A DNA stretch of 11,735 nucleotides from Pseudomonadota bacterium. GTDB taxonomy: Bacteria; Pseudomonadota; Gammaproteobacteria; Xanthomonadales; Rhodanobacteraceae. How positions within the stretch are numbered: position 1 is the first letter of the stretch; the number at the start of each line of letters is the position of its first letter. Location: NCBI GenBank assembly GCA_021787175.1, contig JAJYMF010000209.1, positions 1 to 11,735 of the forward strand, given 5' to 3'. The notes under the pieces were generated by a model. That model did no database searches. It was not told the DNA's origin and saw only the letters and a list, made by a program, of their open reading frames with translations. This document shows positions 1 to 6,144 of the stretch, piece by piece. A program made the position numbers and the translations under genes.

Positions 1-111
1 ACCGGTCCGGTCCGATCGGTTGAGTGCAGGTTCCGGGGGCGTGTGAATCGAGCGCCTTTGCGGCCCGATCACCGGCCTTGCGCCGGGACTGGTGCGCCCA
101 GGGTGCGGGCG

Positions 112-117
112 TATACT
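112..117 (+). promoter_or_regulatory. Possible -10 element upstream of rsfS
   Basis: TATACT matches the sigma-70 -10 consensus at 5 of 6 positions and lies 44 nt before the proposed rsfS start. I see no convincing -35 hexamer at the usual 16-18 nt spacing; TTGCGC at 78-83 is too far away. The 160 nt before rsfS show no other supportable feature. The tail of an upstream gene could lie here, but no frame is recognisable. Confidence 0.3.
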
Positions 118-160
118 GATTTCGCGCATTCCGCGCGCCCGGCTCCGAGGTGAGCATCGC

Positions 161-562
161 TTGGCCACGAACGCTGCTGTTTCGACCGCACGCCGCAACA
201 AGTCCGCCGTTCCGACCGCCGCCCGCATGCGCGCGCTCGTGCTCGCCGCCCTCGACGAACTCAAGGCCCGCGAGGTCAAGGAGATCGACGTGCGCGGCAA
301 GACCTCGATCACCGACCTGCTGGTGATCGCCTCCGGCACCTCCACCCGCCACGTCAAGTCGATCGCCGACGAGGTCGCGCGCGTCGCCCGGCATGCCGGC
401 GCACCGCCGATCGGCATCGAAGGCGAGCGTGAGGCGGAATGGGTGCTGGTCGACCTGGGCGACATCGTGGTGCACGTGATGCTGCCGCGCATCCGCGAGT
501 TCTACGGCCTCGAACGGCTGTGGACCCTGGGGCCGGACGCCGAGGCTGCGGCCGCGGGCTGA
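161..562 (+). CDS. rsfS: Ribosomal silencing factor RsfS
   Basis: RsfS binds ribosomal protein uL14 on the large subunit and blocks joining of the small subunit when nutrients are scarce. The product is 133 aa. The family core starts near residue 23 and includes DVRGKTSITDLLVIASGTS (residues 43-61), RHVKSIAD (63-70), the GIEGEREAEWVLVDLGDIVVH block (85-105) and FYGLERLW (114-121), all collinear with E. coli RsfS (105 aa). I chose TTG at 161 because GAGGTGA at 147-153 sits 7 nt upstream as a good Shine-Dalgarno sequence. ATG at 227 would give a protein nearer the E. coli length but lacks a comparable site, and an upstream in-frame start at 92 has no ribosome-binding site. The basic, Ala-rich first 22 residues are therefore either an N-terminal extension or a start-site error. 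rlmH follows after 3 nt, the usual pairing of these two ribosome-related genes. Family assignment is secure; the start is less so. Confidence 0.95.
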   Translation: MATNAAVSTARRNKSAVPTAARMRALVLAALDELKAREVKEIDVRGKTSITDLLVIASGTSTRHVKSIADEVARVARHAGAPPIGIEGEREAEWVLVDLGDIVVHVMLPRIREFYGLERLWTLGPDAEAAAAG

Positions 563-565
563 GCG

Positions 566-1033
566 ATGCGCGCGCACCTGCTGGCGGTCGGCGAGCGCAT
601 GCCCGCCTGGGTGGCTGCCGGCTTCGAGGACTATCGCAAGCGGCTGGTGCATGAACTGCCGCTGGACCTGATCGAGATCCGTCCCGGCGTGCGCGGCAAG
701 GGCCGCGTCCCGGCGCGCGCGATCGCCGACGAGGGCGCGGCGATGCTGGCGGCGCTGCCGCGCGATGCGCGGGTGATCGCGCTGGACGGCCGCGGCGCGG
801 CCTGGAGCAGCGAAACGCTGGCGCAGAAGCTGGCCGGCTGGCGCATGCAGGGTCGCGATCTGGCGCTGCTGATCGGCGGCGCCGACGGGCTCGCCGAGTC
901 AGCCTTGGCGCGCGCCGAGCTGCGCTGGTCGCTGGGTCCGCTGACGCTGCCGCACATGCTGGTGCGGGTGCTGGTCGCCGAGCAGCTCTATCGCGCGGCC
1001 AGCCTGCTGGCAGGGCATCCGTATCACCGCTGA
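566..1033 (+). CDS. rlmH: 23S rRNA (pseudouridine-1915-N3)-methyltransferase RlmH
   Basis: RlmH is a SPOUT-fold enzyme that uses S-adenosylmethionine to methylate N3 of pseudouridine 1915 in helix 69 of 23S rRNA on assembled 70S ribosomes. The product is 155 aa, the same length as E. coli RlmH, and aligns along its whole length: the start MRAHLLAVGERMPAWV, the ALDGRGAAWSS segment (72-82), the SAM-binding LLIGGADGL loop (101-109), the WSLGPLTLPHMLVRVLVAEQLYRA segment (121-144) and the C-terminal HPYHR used at the active site. The ATG lies 3 nt after the rsfS stop with no strong Shine-Dalgarno sequence, which suggests translational coupling. RluD, encoded further along, makes pseudouridine 1915, the base RlmH then modifies, so both steps on that nucleotide are encoded in this window. 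Confidence 0.97.
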   Translation: MRAHLLAVGERMPAWVAAGFEDYRKRLVHELPLDLIEIRPGVRGKGRVPARAIADEGAAMLAALPRDARVIALDGRGAAWSSETLAQKLAGWRMQGRDLALLIGGADGLAESALARAELRWSLGPLTLPHMLVRVLVAEQLYRAASLLAGHPYHR

Positions 1034-1073
1034 ATTATCATGCCGAGCTTGCTGGGCCGCAGAAGCATGACTG

Positions 1074-2729
1074 ATGGCTGTTTTACGTCTGGCGCTTGCC
1101 CAATACGACTTCACGGTCGGCGCCGTGGCGGCCAATGCGGCACGCATGCGCGCACTGGCGGTCGAGGCGCGCGAACGCTGGGATGCCGCGCTGATCGCGT
1201 TTCCCGAGCTCGCGCTCTGCGGCTATCCGCCCGAGGACCTGCTGCTGCGGCCGAGCTTTCTCGAGGCCTGCGCGCACGAGCTTGACGCGCTGGCGGGCGG
1301 GCTCGCCGGCATCGCGGCGGTGGTCGGGCATCCGCATGCGCTGGGCGAGGTCTACAACGCGCTCAGCCTGCTCGACGGCGGGCGCGTCGCCTGCACGTAT
1401 CACAAGCAGGCGCTGCCCAATTACACCGTGTTCGACGAGAAGCGCTACTTCCGCCCCGGCCATGCCACGCGCGTGGCGGTGGTGAAGGGTGTGCGGGTCG
1501 GGCTGCTGATCTGCGAGGACATCTGGCAGCCGGAACCCGCCGCGCGTGCGGCCAGTGCCGGCGCCGAGTTGCTGCTGGTGATCAACGCCTCGCCGTACGA
1601 CGTGCGGCAGGCGGCGGAGCGCGAACGGGTGTTGGCGCTGCGCGCGCGCGAAAACAGCATCGCCATCGCCTACGTCAATCTGGTCGGCGGGCAGGATGAT
1701 CTGCTGTTCGACGGCGGCTCGCTGCTGGTGCAGCCCGACGGCAGCATCGCCGCGCGCGCGCCCGCCTTCGTCGAGGCATTGCTGAACTGTGCCTTCGATC
1801 CGGTCACGCGCCACCTGAGCGCGATCGATTGGCCGGCCGCCGGAGACACCGGCACGCCGGCCACGCTGTATGCCGGTCTGGTGCGCGGCGTGCGCGATTA
1901 TGTGCACAAGAACGGTTTTCGCAGCGTGCTGCTGGGGCTTTCCGGCGGCATCGATTCCGCGCTGACGCTGGCGGTCGCCGCGGACGCGCTGGGCGCCGAC
2001 CGCGTCCACGCGGTGATGCTGCCCTCGCGCCATACCTCGCAGCTGTCGCTGCGCGAGGCCGAGGCGCAGGCGCGGCGTCTCGGCGTCGGCTATCAGGAGC
2101 TGCCGATCGAGCCGGCGTACGCCGCGCTCACCGGTACGCTGGCGCCGGCCTTCGCGGGCCGCGCGCCCGATGCGACCGAGGAAAATCTGCAGTCGCGCTG
2201 TCGCGGCGTGATGCTGATGGCGCTCAGCAACAAGCTCGGCCATCTGCTGCTGAGCACCGGCAACAAGAGCGAGATGGCGGTCGGCTACGCCACGCTCTAC
2301 GGCGACATGTGCGGGGCCTACGCGCCGTTGAAGGACGTCTACAAGACCACGGTGTATGCGCTGGCGCGCTGGCGCAACGACCCGGAACCCGGGACCCGGG
2401 ACCCGGGACCCGGAAGAGTACGGGGCGAGGTGATTCCAAGCGCGGTGATCGAGCGGGCACCTTCGGCGGAACTGCGCGCCGACCAGACCGACCAGGACGC
2501 GTTGCCTCCCTACGACACGCTGGACGCGATCCTCGAGCGTTTCATCGAGGGCGAGCAGTCGCAGTCCGAGATCGTCGCCGCCGGCTTCGACGCTGAAACC
2601 GTGCGCCGCGTGGTGCGGATGGTGCTGGCCAGCGAGTTCAAGCGCCGCCAGTCGGCGCCGGGTCCGCGCGTCAGCCGGCGCGCCTTCGGCCGCGAGCGGC
2701 GCTATCCGATCACCTCGGGCTGGCGTTAG
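1074..2729 (+). CDS. nadE: Glutamine-dependent NAD(+) synthetase
   Basis: This enzyme amidates nicotinic acid adenine dinucleotide to NAD, the last step of NAD synthesis, using ammonia released from glutamine. The product is 551 aa with two domains. An N-terminal nitrilase-type glutaminase (about 1-270) has the Glu-Lys-Cys triad visible in AFPELALCGYP (E45), YHKQALPNY (K111) and LLICEDIW (C147). A C-terminal ATP-pyrophosphatase synthetase (about 270-545) has the P-loop LSGGIDSA (289-296) and the STGNKSEMAVGYATLYGDM segment. The odd point is an insert of roughly 17 residues after ARWRN (about 436-452, rich in Pro, Gly and Arg), encoded by five tandem heptanucleotides at 2381-2415. Family members normally run straight from this helix into the IPxxVIxRxPSAEL segment, which resumes intact here, so the frame is kept and the enzyme is probably active. 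The start ATG is 40 nt after rlmH, with AGAAG at 1061-1065 as a weak ribosome-binding site. Confidence 0.96.
   Translation: MAVLRLALAQYDFTVGAVAANAARMRALAVEARERWDAALIAFPELALCGYPPEDLLLRPSFLEACAHELDALAGGLAGIAAVVGHPHALGEVYNALSLLDGGRVACTYHKQALPNYTVFDEKRYFRPGHATRVAVVKGVRVGLLICEDIWQPEPAARAASAGAELLLVINASPYDVRQAAERERVLALRARENSIAIAYVNLVGGQDDLLFDGGSLLVQPDGSIAARAPAFVEALLNCAFDPVTRHLSAIDWPAAGDTGTPATLYAGLVRGVRDYVHKNGFRSVLLGLSGGIDSALTLAVAADALGADRVHAVMLPSRHTSQLSLREAEAQARRLGVGYQELPIEPAYAALTGTLAPAFAGRAPDATEENLQSRCRGVMLMALSNKLGHLLLSTGNKSEMAVGYATLYGDMCGAYAPLKDVYKTTVYALARWRNDPEPGTRDPGPGRVRGEVIPSAVIERAPSAELRADQTDQDALPPYDTLDAILERFIEGEQSQSEIVAAGFDAETVRRVVRMVLASEFKRRQSAPGPRVSRRAFGRERRYPITSGWR
2381..2415 (+). repeat. 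Five tandem heptanucleotides (CCCGGRA) inside nadE
   Basis: Five contiguous 7-nt units read CCCGGAA, CCCGGGA three times, then CCCGGAA, spanning 35 nt with no interruption. The unit contains the palindrome CCCGGG, so the array can fold on itself. It lies in the nadE reading frame and encodes most of the insert that separates the conserved ARWRN and IPSAVIERAPSAEL segments. Seven is not a multiple of three, so gain or loss of one or two units would shift the frame. Confidence 0.9.
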
Positions 2730-2805
2730 TCGAGCAGGTCACGCACCGTCCGATCCCGTGCATGGACTGCGCTTGCGAGACCGCCGATGGCGACGATCGC
2801 TTCGG

Positions 2806-2833
2806 CGTCATTCCTGCTTGCGCCGGAACGACG
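2806..2833. repeat. Imperfect palindrome, GTCATTCC-type intergenic repeat
   Basis: The arms at 2806-2817 (CGTCATTCCTGC) and 2822-2833 (GCCGGAACGACG) pair at 10 of 12 positions around a TTGC loop. The sequence resembles the GTCATTCC...GGAATGAC palindromes dispersed between genes in many proteobacteria, an association I make from memory. It is the first of several palindromes in the nadE-bamD gap. Confidence 0.6.
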
Positions 2834-2887
2834 AAGCTTGAAGCTCCATACCGAGTCGTTGCGAACCATCCCTGGTGCGTGGCACCG

Positions 2888-2909
2888 GCCCGGCCTTCCT
2901 TGGCCGGGC
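2888..2909. terminator. Hairpin in the convergent nadE/bamD gap (first of two)
   Basis: GCCCGGCC (2888-2895) and GGCCGGGC (2902-2909) form a perfect 8-bp stem around a TTCCTT loop. There is no T-run on either strand, so intrinsic termination is not certain. Its position between two convergent genes suggests a bidirectional terminator or part of a dispersed repeat. Confidence 0.5.
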
Positions 2910-2918
2910 GCTCGCCGG

Positions 2919-2946
2919 CGCGCGCTGCCATTCAAGGCAGCGCGCG
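2919..2946. terminator. Strong hairpin in the convergent nadE/bamD gap (second of two)
   Basis: CGCGCGCTGCC (2919-2929) and GGCAGCGCGCG (2936-2946) form a perfect 11-bp stem around an ATTCAA loop. It lies 18 nt past the bamD stop on the minus strand and 189 nt past the nadE stop on the plus strand, so it most naturally ends bamD transcripts. No U-tract follows on the minus strand. Confidence 0.6.
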
Positions 2947-2964
2947 TCACGACCCGGCTCCCGC

Positions 2965-3786
2965 TCAGCCGCCGCCCATGAACGGGATCAGCCGCCACCA
3001 CATCGACGGATGCGACGGCCACGTCTGCGGATCCTTGAAGTAGGGGTGGTTGGGGTAGTTGAGTTTGAGCACGCTGAGGCTGTCGTTGGCCAGGGTGGTC
3101 TCGCCCAGGGCCTGGTAGGCCTTGACCATCACCGCCAGCGCGTCGCCGGTCTGCGGCGCCTGCTGGTAGTGCTCGATGATGTACTGCGCGCGGTCCAGCG
3201 CCGCGACGTAGACCTTGCGGCGCAGGTAGTACTCGGCGATGTTCAGCTCGAACTGGGCCAGCCCGTTGCGCAGCCAGATCATGCGCTGGCGCGCATCCGG
3301 TGCATACTTGCTGCCGGGGTAGCGCTGCAGCAGCTGGCTGAAGTCGTCGAACGACTGCACCGCGTAACCCTGGTCGCGCCGCGAGCGGTCCTGCGCGAAC
3401 AGCTGCACCAGCATGCCGCCGCTGCGGTTGAAGTTGATCAGGCCGCGCAGGTAGTAGGCGTAGTCGATGTGCTTGGCGGCCGGATAGGTCTTGATGAAGC
3501 GGTTGATGGTGGAATAGGCGTCGTCGGGATTGTCGTTCTTGTACTGGGCGTAGGCCAGTTCCAGCTGCGACTGCTCGGTGTAGGGGCCGAACGGAAAGCG
3601 CGCGATCAGGCGCTCGTAAAGTTTCTCGGCGCCGCCATAATTGCCGCGATGCAGGGCCGTCTGCGCCTGCGCGTAGAGCTGTTCGACCGTCATCTGGTCG
3701 GGGTTTTCGCGCTTGCCGCCAAACAGCGCGCAGGCCGGCAGCAGCAGCATCATTGCGAGGAGAGGTAGCAGCTTGGTAAGGCGCAT
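2965..3786 (-). CDS. bamD: Outer-membrane assembly lipoprotein BamD
   Basis: BamD is the essential lipoprotein of the Bam complex, which inserts beta-barrel proteins into the outer membrane; it acts at the periplasmic face. The product is 273 aa. A lipoprotein signal peptide (MRLTKLLPLLAMMLLLPAC) ends in the lipobox LPAC, with Cys19 the predicted lipidated residue. TPR-like repeats follow: EQLYAQAQTALHRGNYGGAEKLYERLIARFPFGPYTEQSQ (35-74), a Tyr-rich segment with AYYLRGLINFNRSGG (110-124), and the C-terminal segment ending KLNYPNHPYFKDPQTWP (241-257). ATG at 3786 is chosen because it places the signal peptide correctly. An upstream in-frame ATG pair at 3817-3822 overlaps a -10-like TATGAT and would give a poor leader. 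The open frame continues much further upstream, opposite rluD, but only as a shadow. The gene is divergent from rluD, as in E. coli. Confidence 0.96.
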   Translation of the reverse strand: MRLTKLLPLLAMMLLLPACALFGGKRENPDQMTVEQLYAQAQTALHRGNYGGAEKLYERLIARFPFGPYTEQSQLELAYAQYKNDNPDDAYSTINRFIKTYPAAKHIDYAYYLRGLINFNRSGGMLVQLFAQDRSRRDQGYAVQSFDDFSQLLQRYPGSKYAPDARQRMIWLRNGLAQFELNIAEYYLRRKVYVAALDRAQYIIEHYQQAPQTGDALAVMVKAYQALGETTLANDSLSVLKLNYPNHPYFKDPQTWPSHPSMWWRLIPFMGGG

Positions 3787-3817
3787 CGATCGGGACCGGA
3801 CGGCTGGCAAAGCCGGC

Positions 3818-3823
3818 ATCATA
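3818..3823 (-). promoter_or_regulatory. Possible -10 element for bamD
   Basis: On the minus strand this reads TATGAT, matching TATAAT at 5 of 6 positions, 31 nt before the bamD ATG, which is a sensible distance. No good -35 is found at standard spacing; TTAACG (3846-3851) is 22 nt away. It lies in the 93-nt region shared with the divergent rluD promoter. Confidence 0.35.
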
Positions 3824-3879
3824 GCGGAAAGGCGGATTCGCCCGGCGTTAAGCGCACCGCGCGCCGCGGGGCGCGGCCG

Positions 3880-4842
3880 GTGAGCGCGCTCCGCCACGCC
3901 CATCTGCCGCTGCAGGCCGCGGGACTGCGCCTCGATCAGGCCCTGGCCGAGCTGTTTCCGGATTACTCGCGCACGCGGCTGACGGCATGGCTGCGAGCGG
4001 GTGCCGTGCGTGTCGACGGCGCGCTGGCCATGCCGCGCCTGCGTGTGCGCGGCGGCGAGCTGGTCAGCGTCGACGTGCCGGAGGAGCAGGCCGTGCCGCT
4101 GGCGCCGGAGCCGATCGCGCTGGATCTGCGTCACGCCGATGCCGATCTGCTGGTGCTGGTCAAGCCGGCGGGCCTGGTGGTGCATCCCGGCGCCGGCAAT
4201 CCGGCCGGCACGCTGCAGAATGCCCTGCTGCATTTCGATCCCGGATTGGCCGCCCTGCCGCGCGCAGGCATCGTGCACCGGCTGGACAAGGACACTTCGG
4301 GGCTGATGGTCGTGGCGCGCTCGTTGCGCGCGCACACCGCGTTGACGGCGATGATCGCCGCGCGCGAGATCAGCCGCCAGTACGCGGCGATCGTGCGCGG
4401 CACGTTGATCGCCGGCGGCGAGGTGCGTGCCGCGATCGGCCGCCATCCGCAGGATCGCCAGCGGCAGGCGGTGCGCGAGGGCGGGGCCGGCAAGCCGGCG
4501 CTGACGCACTACCGCGTGCGCGAGCGTTTTCGTGCCCACACCCTGCTGCAGTGCAATCTGGAAACCGGACGCACGCATCAGATCCGCGTGCACATGGCGC
4601 ATCTCGGTCATCCGCTGGTCGGTGATCCGCTCTACGGTGGCGGCCTGAAGCTGCCGCGCGGCGCCAGCCCGGCGCTGATCGCGGCGCTGCGCGGCTTCGG
4701 TCGCCAGGCCCTGCATGCCGAGCGGCTGGCGCTTGCACATCCCGTCAGCGGCGAGCCGCTGCGGTTCGAGGCCGCGCCGCCGGCGGATTTTCTCGATCTG
4801 CTGGCGGTGCTGCGCGTCGACGCGGCGGCCGATGCCGGCTGA
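3880..4842 (+). CDS. rluD: 23S rRNA pseudouridine synthase RluD (1911/1915/1917)
   Basis: RluD isomerises uridines 1911, 1915 and 1917 in helix 69 of 23S rRNA to pseudouridine. The product is 320 aa, close to E. coli RluD (326 aa). An S4 RNA-binding domain covers about residues 9-67 (LRLDQALAELFPDYSRTRLTAWLRAGAVRVDG). The RluA-type catalytic domain follows with LVLVKPAGLVVHPG (91-104), the active-site motif HRLDKDTSG (133-141, catalytic Asp136), and the ETGRTHQIRVHMAHLGHPLVGDPLYGG segment typical of the RluC/RluD branch. RluD rather than RluC is chosen because of synteny: it is divergent from bamD and overlaps pgeF, as in enterics. The start is GTG at 3880, preceded by GGGG at 3868-3871; no earlier in-frame start fits better. 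Confidence 0.95.
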   Translation: MSALRHAHLPLQAAGLRLDQALAELFPDYSRTRLTAWLRAGAVRVDGALAMPRLRVRGGELVSVDVPEEQAVPLAPEPIALDLRHADADLLVLVKPAGLVVHPGAGNPAGTLQNALLHFDPGLAALPRAGIVHRLDKDTSGLMVVARSLRAHTALTAMIAAREISRQYAAIVRGTLIAGGEVRAAIGRHPQDRQRQAVREGGAGKPALTHYRVRERFRAHTLLQCNLETGRTHQIRVHMAHLGHPLVGDPLYGGGLKLPRGASPALIAALRGFGRQALHAERLALAHPVSGEPLRFEAAPPADFLDLLAVLRVDAAADAG

Positions 4843-5590
4843 GCGCGACCGGTCGGGCCTGCTGTGGCCGGAGTGGCCGGCACCGCCCGGCGTGCGGTCC
4901 GCGGTGACCACGCGCTTTGCTGCCGGCAGTTCACGGGGGACTTTCGCGCGCTGCAACCTCGGCCTGCGCAGCGGCGAGGCACCGGAGACGGTGCTGGCCA
5001 ATCGCGCTGCGTTGCGCGCCGCGCTGACGCTGCAGCGGGAGCCGTTGTGGCTGCGGCAGGTTCACGGCCGCGCTGTAGTCGATGCGGGCGCAGTCGCGAC
5101 CGGCGTCGAGCCGACCGCCGATGCCTCGATCGCCCGCACCGCAGGTCACGTGCTGGCCGTGTTGACCGCCGACTGCCTGCCGGTGCTGTTCGCCGCTGCC
5201 GATGGCAGCGCAGTCGCCACGGCCCACGCCGGCTGGCGCGGGTTGGCGGCCGGCGTCCTGGAGGCGACGATCGCCACTCTGCGCACGCCCCCGGCACGTT
5301 TGCTGGCATGGCTGGGACCTTGCATCGGCGCCGTATCCTACGAGGTCGGCGTCGAGGTGCACACGGCGTTCGTCGATGCGGATGCCGGTGCGATGGCGGC
5401 GTTCGCTTCCACACGACCCGGCCACTGGACCTGCGATCTCGCGGTGCTGGCGCGGCGCCGGCTGCATCAGGCGGGCGTGACGCAGATTTTCGGTGGCGGT
5501 TTTGATACCCGCACCGATCCGCGCTTTTATTCCTATCGCCGCGATGGTGTCGCCAGTGGCCGCTTTGCCAGCCTGATCTGGATCCAGTGA
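4832..5590 (+). CDS. pgeF: Peptidoglycan editing factor PgeF (YfiH, laccase-domain family)
   Basis: This family (Cu-oxidase_4/DUF152, YfiH/YlmD, related to human LACC1) has been described as a polyphenol oxidase and a purine nucleoside enzyme. In E. coli it is known as PgeF, which removes wrongly incorporated L-serine peptidoglycan precursors. The product is 252 aa. Conserved blocks are NLGLRSGEAPETVLANR (42-58), LRQVHG (74-79, metal ligand His78), LTADCLPVLF (111-120, Cys115), AHAGWRGLAAGVLEAT (131-146, His132), LGPCIGAVSYEVG (161-173) and the C-terminal RFYSYRRDGVASGRFASLIW. The three metal ligands are all present, so the enzyme looks intact. ATG at 4832 overlaps the end of rluD by 11 nt, implying translational coupling. 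An earlier in-frame ATG at 4715 would lie deep inside rluD. The substrate in this organism cannot be read from the sequence. Confidence 0.93.
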   Translation: MPAERDRSGLLWPEWPAPPGVRSAVTTRFAAGSSRGTFARCNLGLRSGEAPETVLANRAALRAALTLQREPLWLRQVHGRAVVDAGAVATGVEPTADASIARTAGHVLAVLTADCLPVLFAAADGSAVATAHAGWRGLAAGVLEATIATLRTPPARLLAWLGPCIGAVSYEVGVEVHTAFVDADAGAMAAFASTRPGHWTCDLAVLARRRLHQAGVTQIFGGGFDTRTDPRFYSYRRDGVASGRFASLIWIQ

Positions 5591-5603
5591 GCGTGCCCCA
5601 AAT

Positions 5604-5632
5604 GCAAACGCCGGCAGTGAGCCGGCGTTTGC
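5604..5632. terminator. Bidirectional terminator between pgeF and hns
   Basis: GCAAACGCCGGC (5604-5615) and GCCGGCGTTTGC (5621-5632) form a perfect 12-bp stem with an AGTGA loop. It starts 13 nt after the pgeF stop and lies 20 nt past the hns stop on the opposite strand. The A/T-rich arm ends give a GTTT segment on each strand, and on the minus strand ATTTGGGG follows, so it could serve both convergent genes. Confidence 0.85.
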
Positions 5633-5652
5633 GGACCGCGATGCCGCAGGAA

Positions 5653-5979
5653 TTACTTGATCAGCAGATCCTTGTCTTTCTTGCCGGCCGCCAGCGCGTC
5701 GACGAACCAGCGCGGGCGCTTGCCGCGGCCGGACCAGGTCTGCGCCGGATTGCCCGGATTGCGGAACTTGGGGGCGACGGTGCCCAGCTTGCGGCCGCGA
5801 CGGCCACCGCGAGCGGGAAACACGTCGTCCATGCTGAAACCTTCCTTCTTCACCATCTGCTCGATGCGAGCGCGCAGATCGGAGATTTTCTCCTTGACGA
5901 GTTCGCCCTGGCGATTCTTGGCTTTTTCGATCAGGTCGAGCAGCTGGTTGTGGTTGAGGGTCTTCAAGTCGATGGCCAT
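5653..5979 (-). CDS. H-NS-family nucleoid-associated protein
   Basis: H-NS-like proteins bind curved or AT-rich DNA and silence transcription as oligomers. The product is 108 aa. An N-terminal helical oligomerisation region (about 5-45, LKTLNHNQLLDLIEKAKNRQ onward) is followed by a basic Gly/Arg linker (GGRRGRK, 58-64). The C-terminal DNA-binding domain has the core TWSGRGKRPRWF (81-92). This short form with a TWSGRGKRPRW core belongs to the HvrA/BpH3/XrvA-like group found in xanthomonads and betaproteobacteria. ATG at 5979 has a good Shine-Dalgarno GGAG 7 nt upstream; the longer open frame to 6078 has no such support. The gene lies downstream of proS in the same orientation, with a 165-nt gap containing hairpins that suggests its own promoter or attenuation. 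Autoregulation is common in the family but is not shown here. Confidence 0.93.
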   Translation of the reverse strand: MAIDLKTLNHNQLLDLIEKAKNRQGELVKEKISDLRARIEQMVKKEGFSMDDVFPARGGRRGRKLGTVAPKFRNPGNPAQTWSGRGKRPRWFVDALAAGKKDKDLLIK

Positions 5980-6050
5980 GGTTGTGCTCCAGTGGGGGTC
6001 TTGGGCAGTGGAATAAACACCGGCAGCGCACGGGCTACTGCGGCCGCCGT

Positions 6051-6107
6051 GGCGGTATTCTGCCCCGGCAATGATCAAAAGAAAATCCCCCAGTGCCCAA
6101 TACCGCC
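6051..6107 (-). promoter_or_regulatory. 9-bp inverted repeat in the hns leader region
   Basis: GGCGGTATT at 6051-6059 is perfectly complementary to AATACCGCC at 6099-6107, with 39 nt between. The distal arm shares bases with the proS-end hairpin at 6103-6129, so the two structures cannot both form. The enclosed segment on the minus strand is the most AT-rich part of the gap (GATTTTCTTTTGATC, 6071-6085) and may contain the hns promoter, though no clear -35/-10 pair is visible. Confidence 0.4.
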
Positions 6108-6129
6108 GAAAGTCATGCGCTTTCGGCGG
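6103..6129 (-). terminator. Hairpin after proS
   Basis: CCGCCGAAAG (6103-6112) and CTTTCGGCGG (6120-6129) form a perfect 10-bp stem with a 7-nt loop, beginning 15 nt past the proS stop in the direction of transcription. The following minus-strand bases are TATTGGGC rather than a U-run, so termination may be partial. Confidence 0.6.
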
Positions 6130-6144
6130 GCAATGGCGACGGGT

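Noticed and set aside
2381..2415. CRISPR-like array
   Set aside because: The units are 7 nt and contiguous with no spacers; it is a simple tandem repeat.
2762..3043. Small ORF in the nadE-bamD gap containing VIPACAGTT
   Set aside because: That peptide is the usual translation of a GTCATTCC-type intergenic palindrome, and the frame runs into the end of bamD; it has no start signal and is not a gene.
3787..5001. Open extension of the bamD frame to 678 codons on the minus strand
   Set aside because: It runs antisense through rluD, has no family similarity, and BamD is complete from 3786 with its own lipoprotein signal. Stop-free antisense frames are expected at this GC.
4931..6031. 366-codon minus-strand ORF across pgeF and the H-NS gene
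   Set aside because: It overlaps two confidently identified genes in other frames and would read through the terminator hairpin at 5604-5632.
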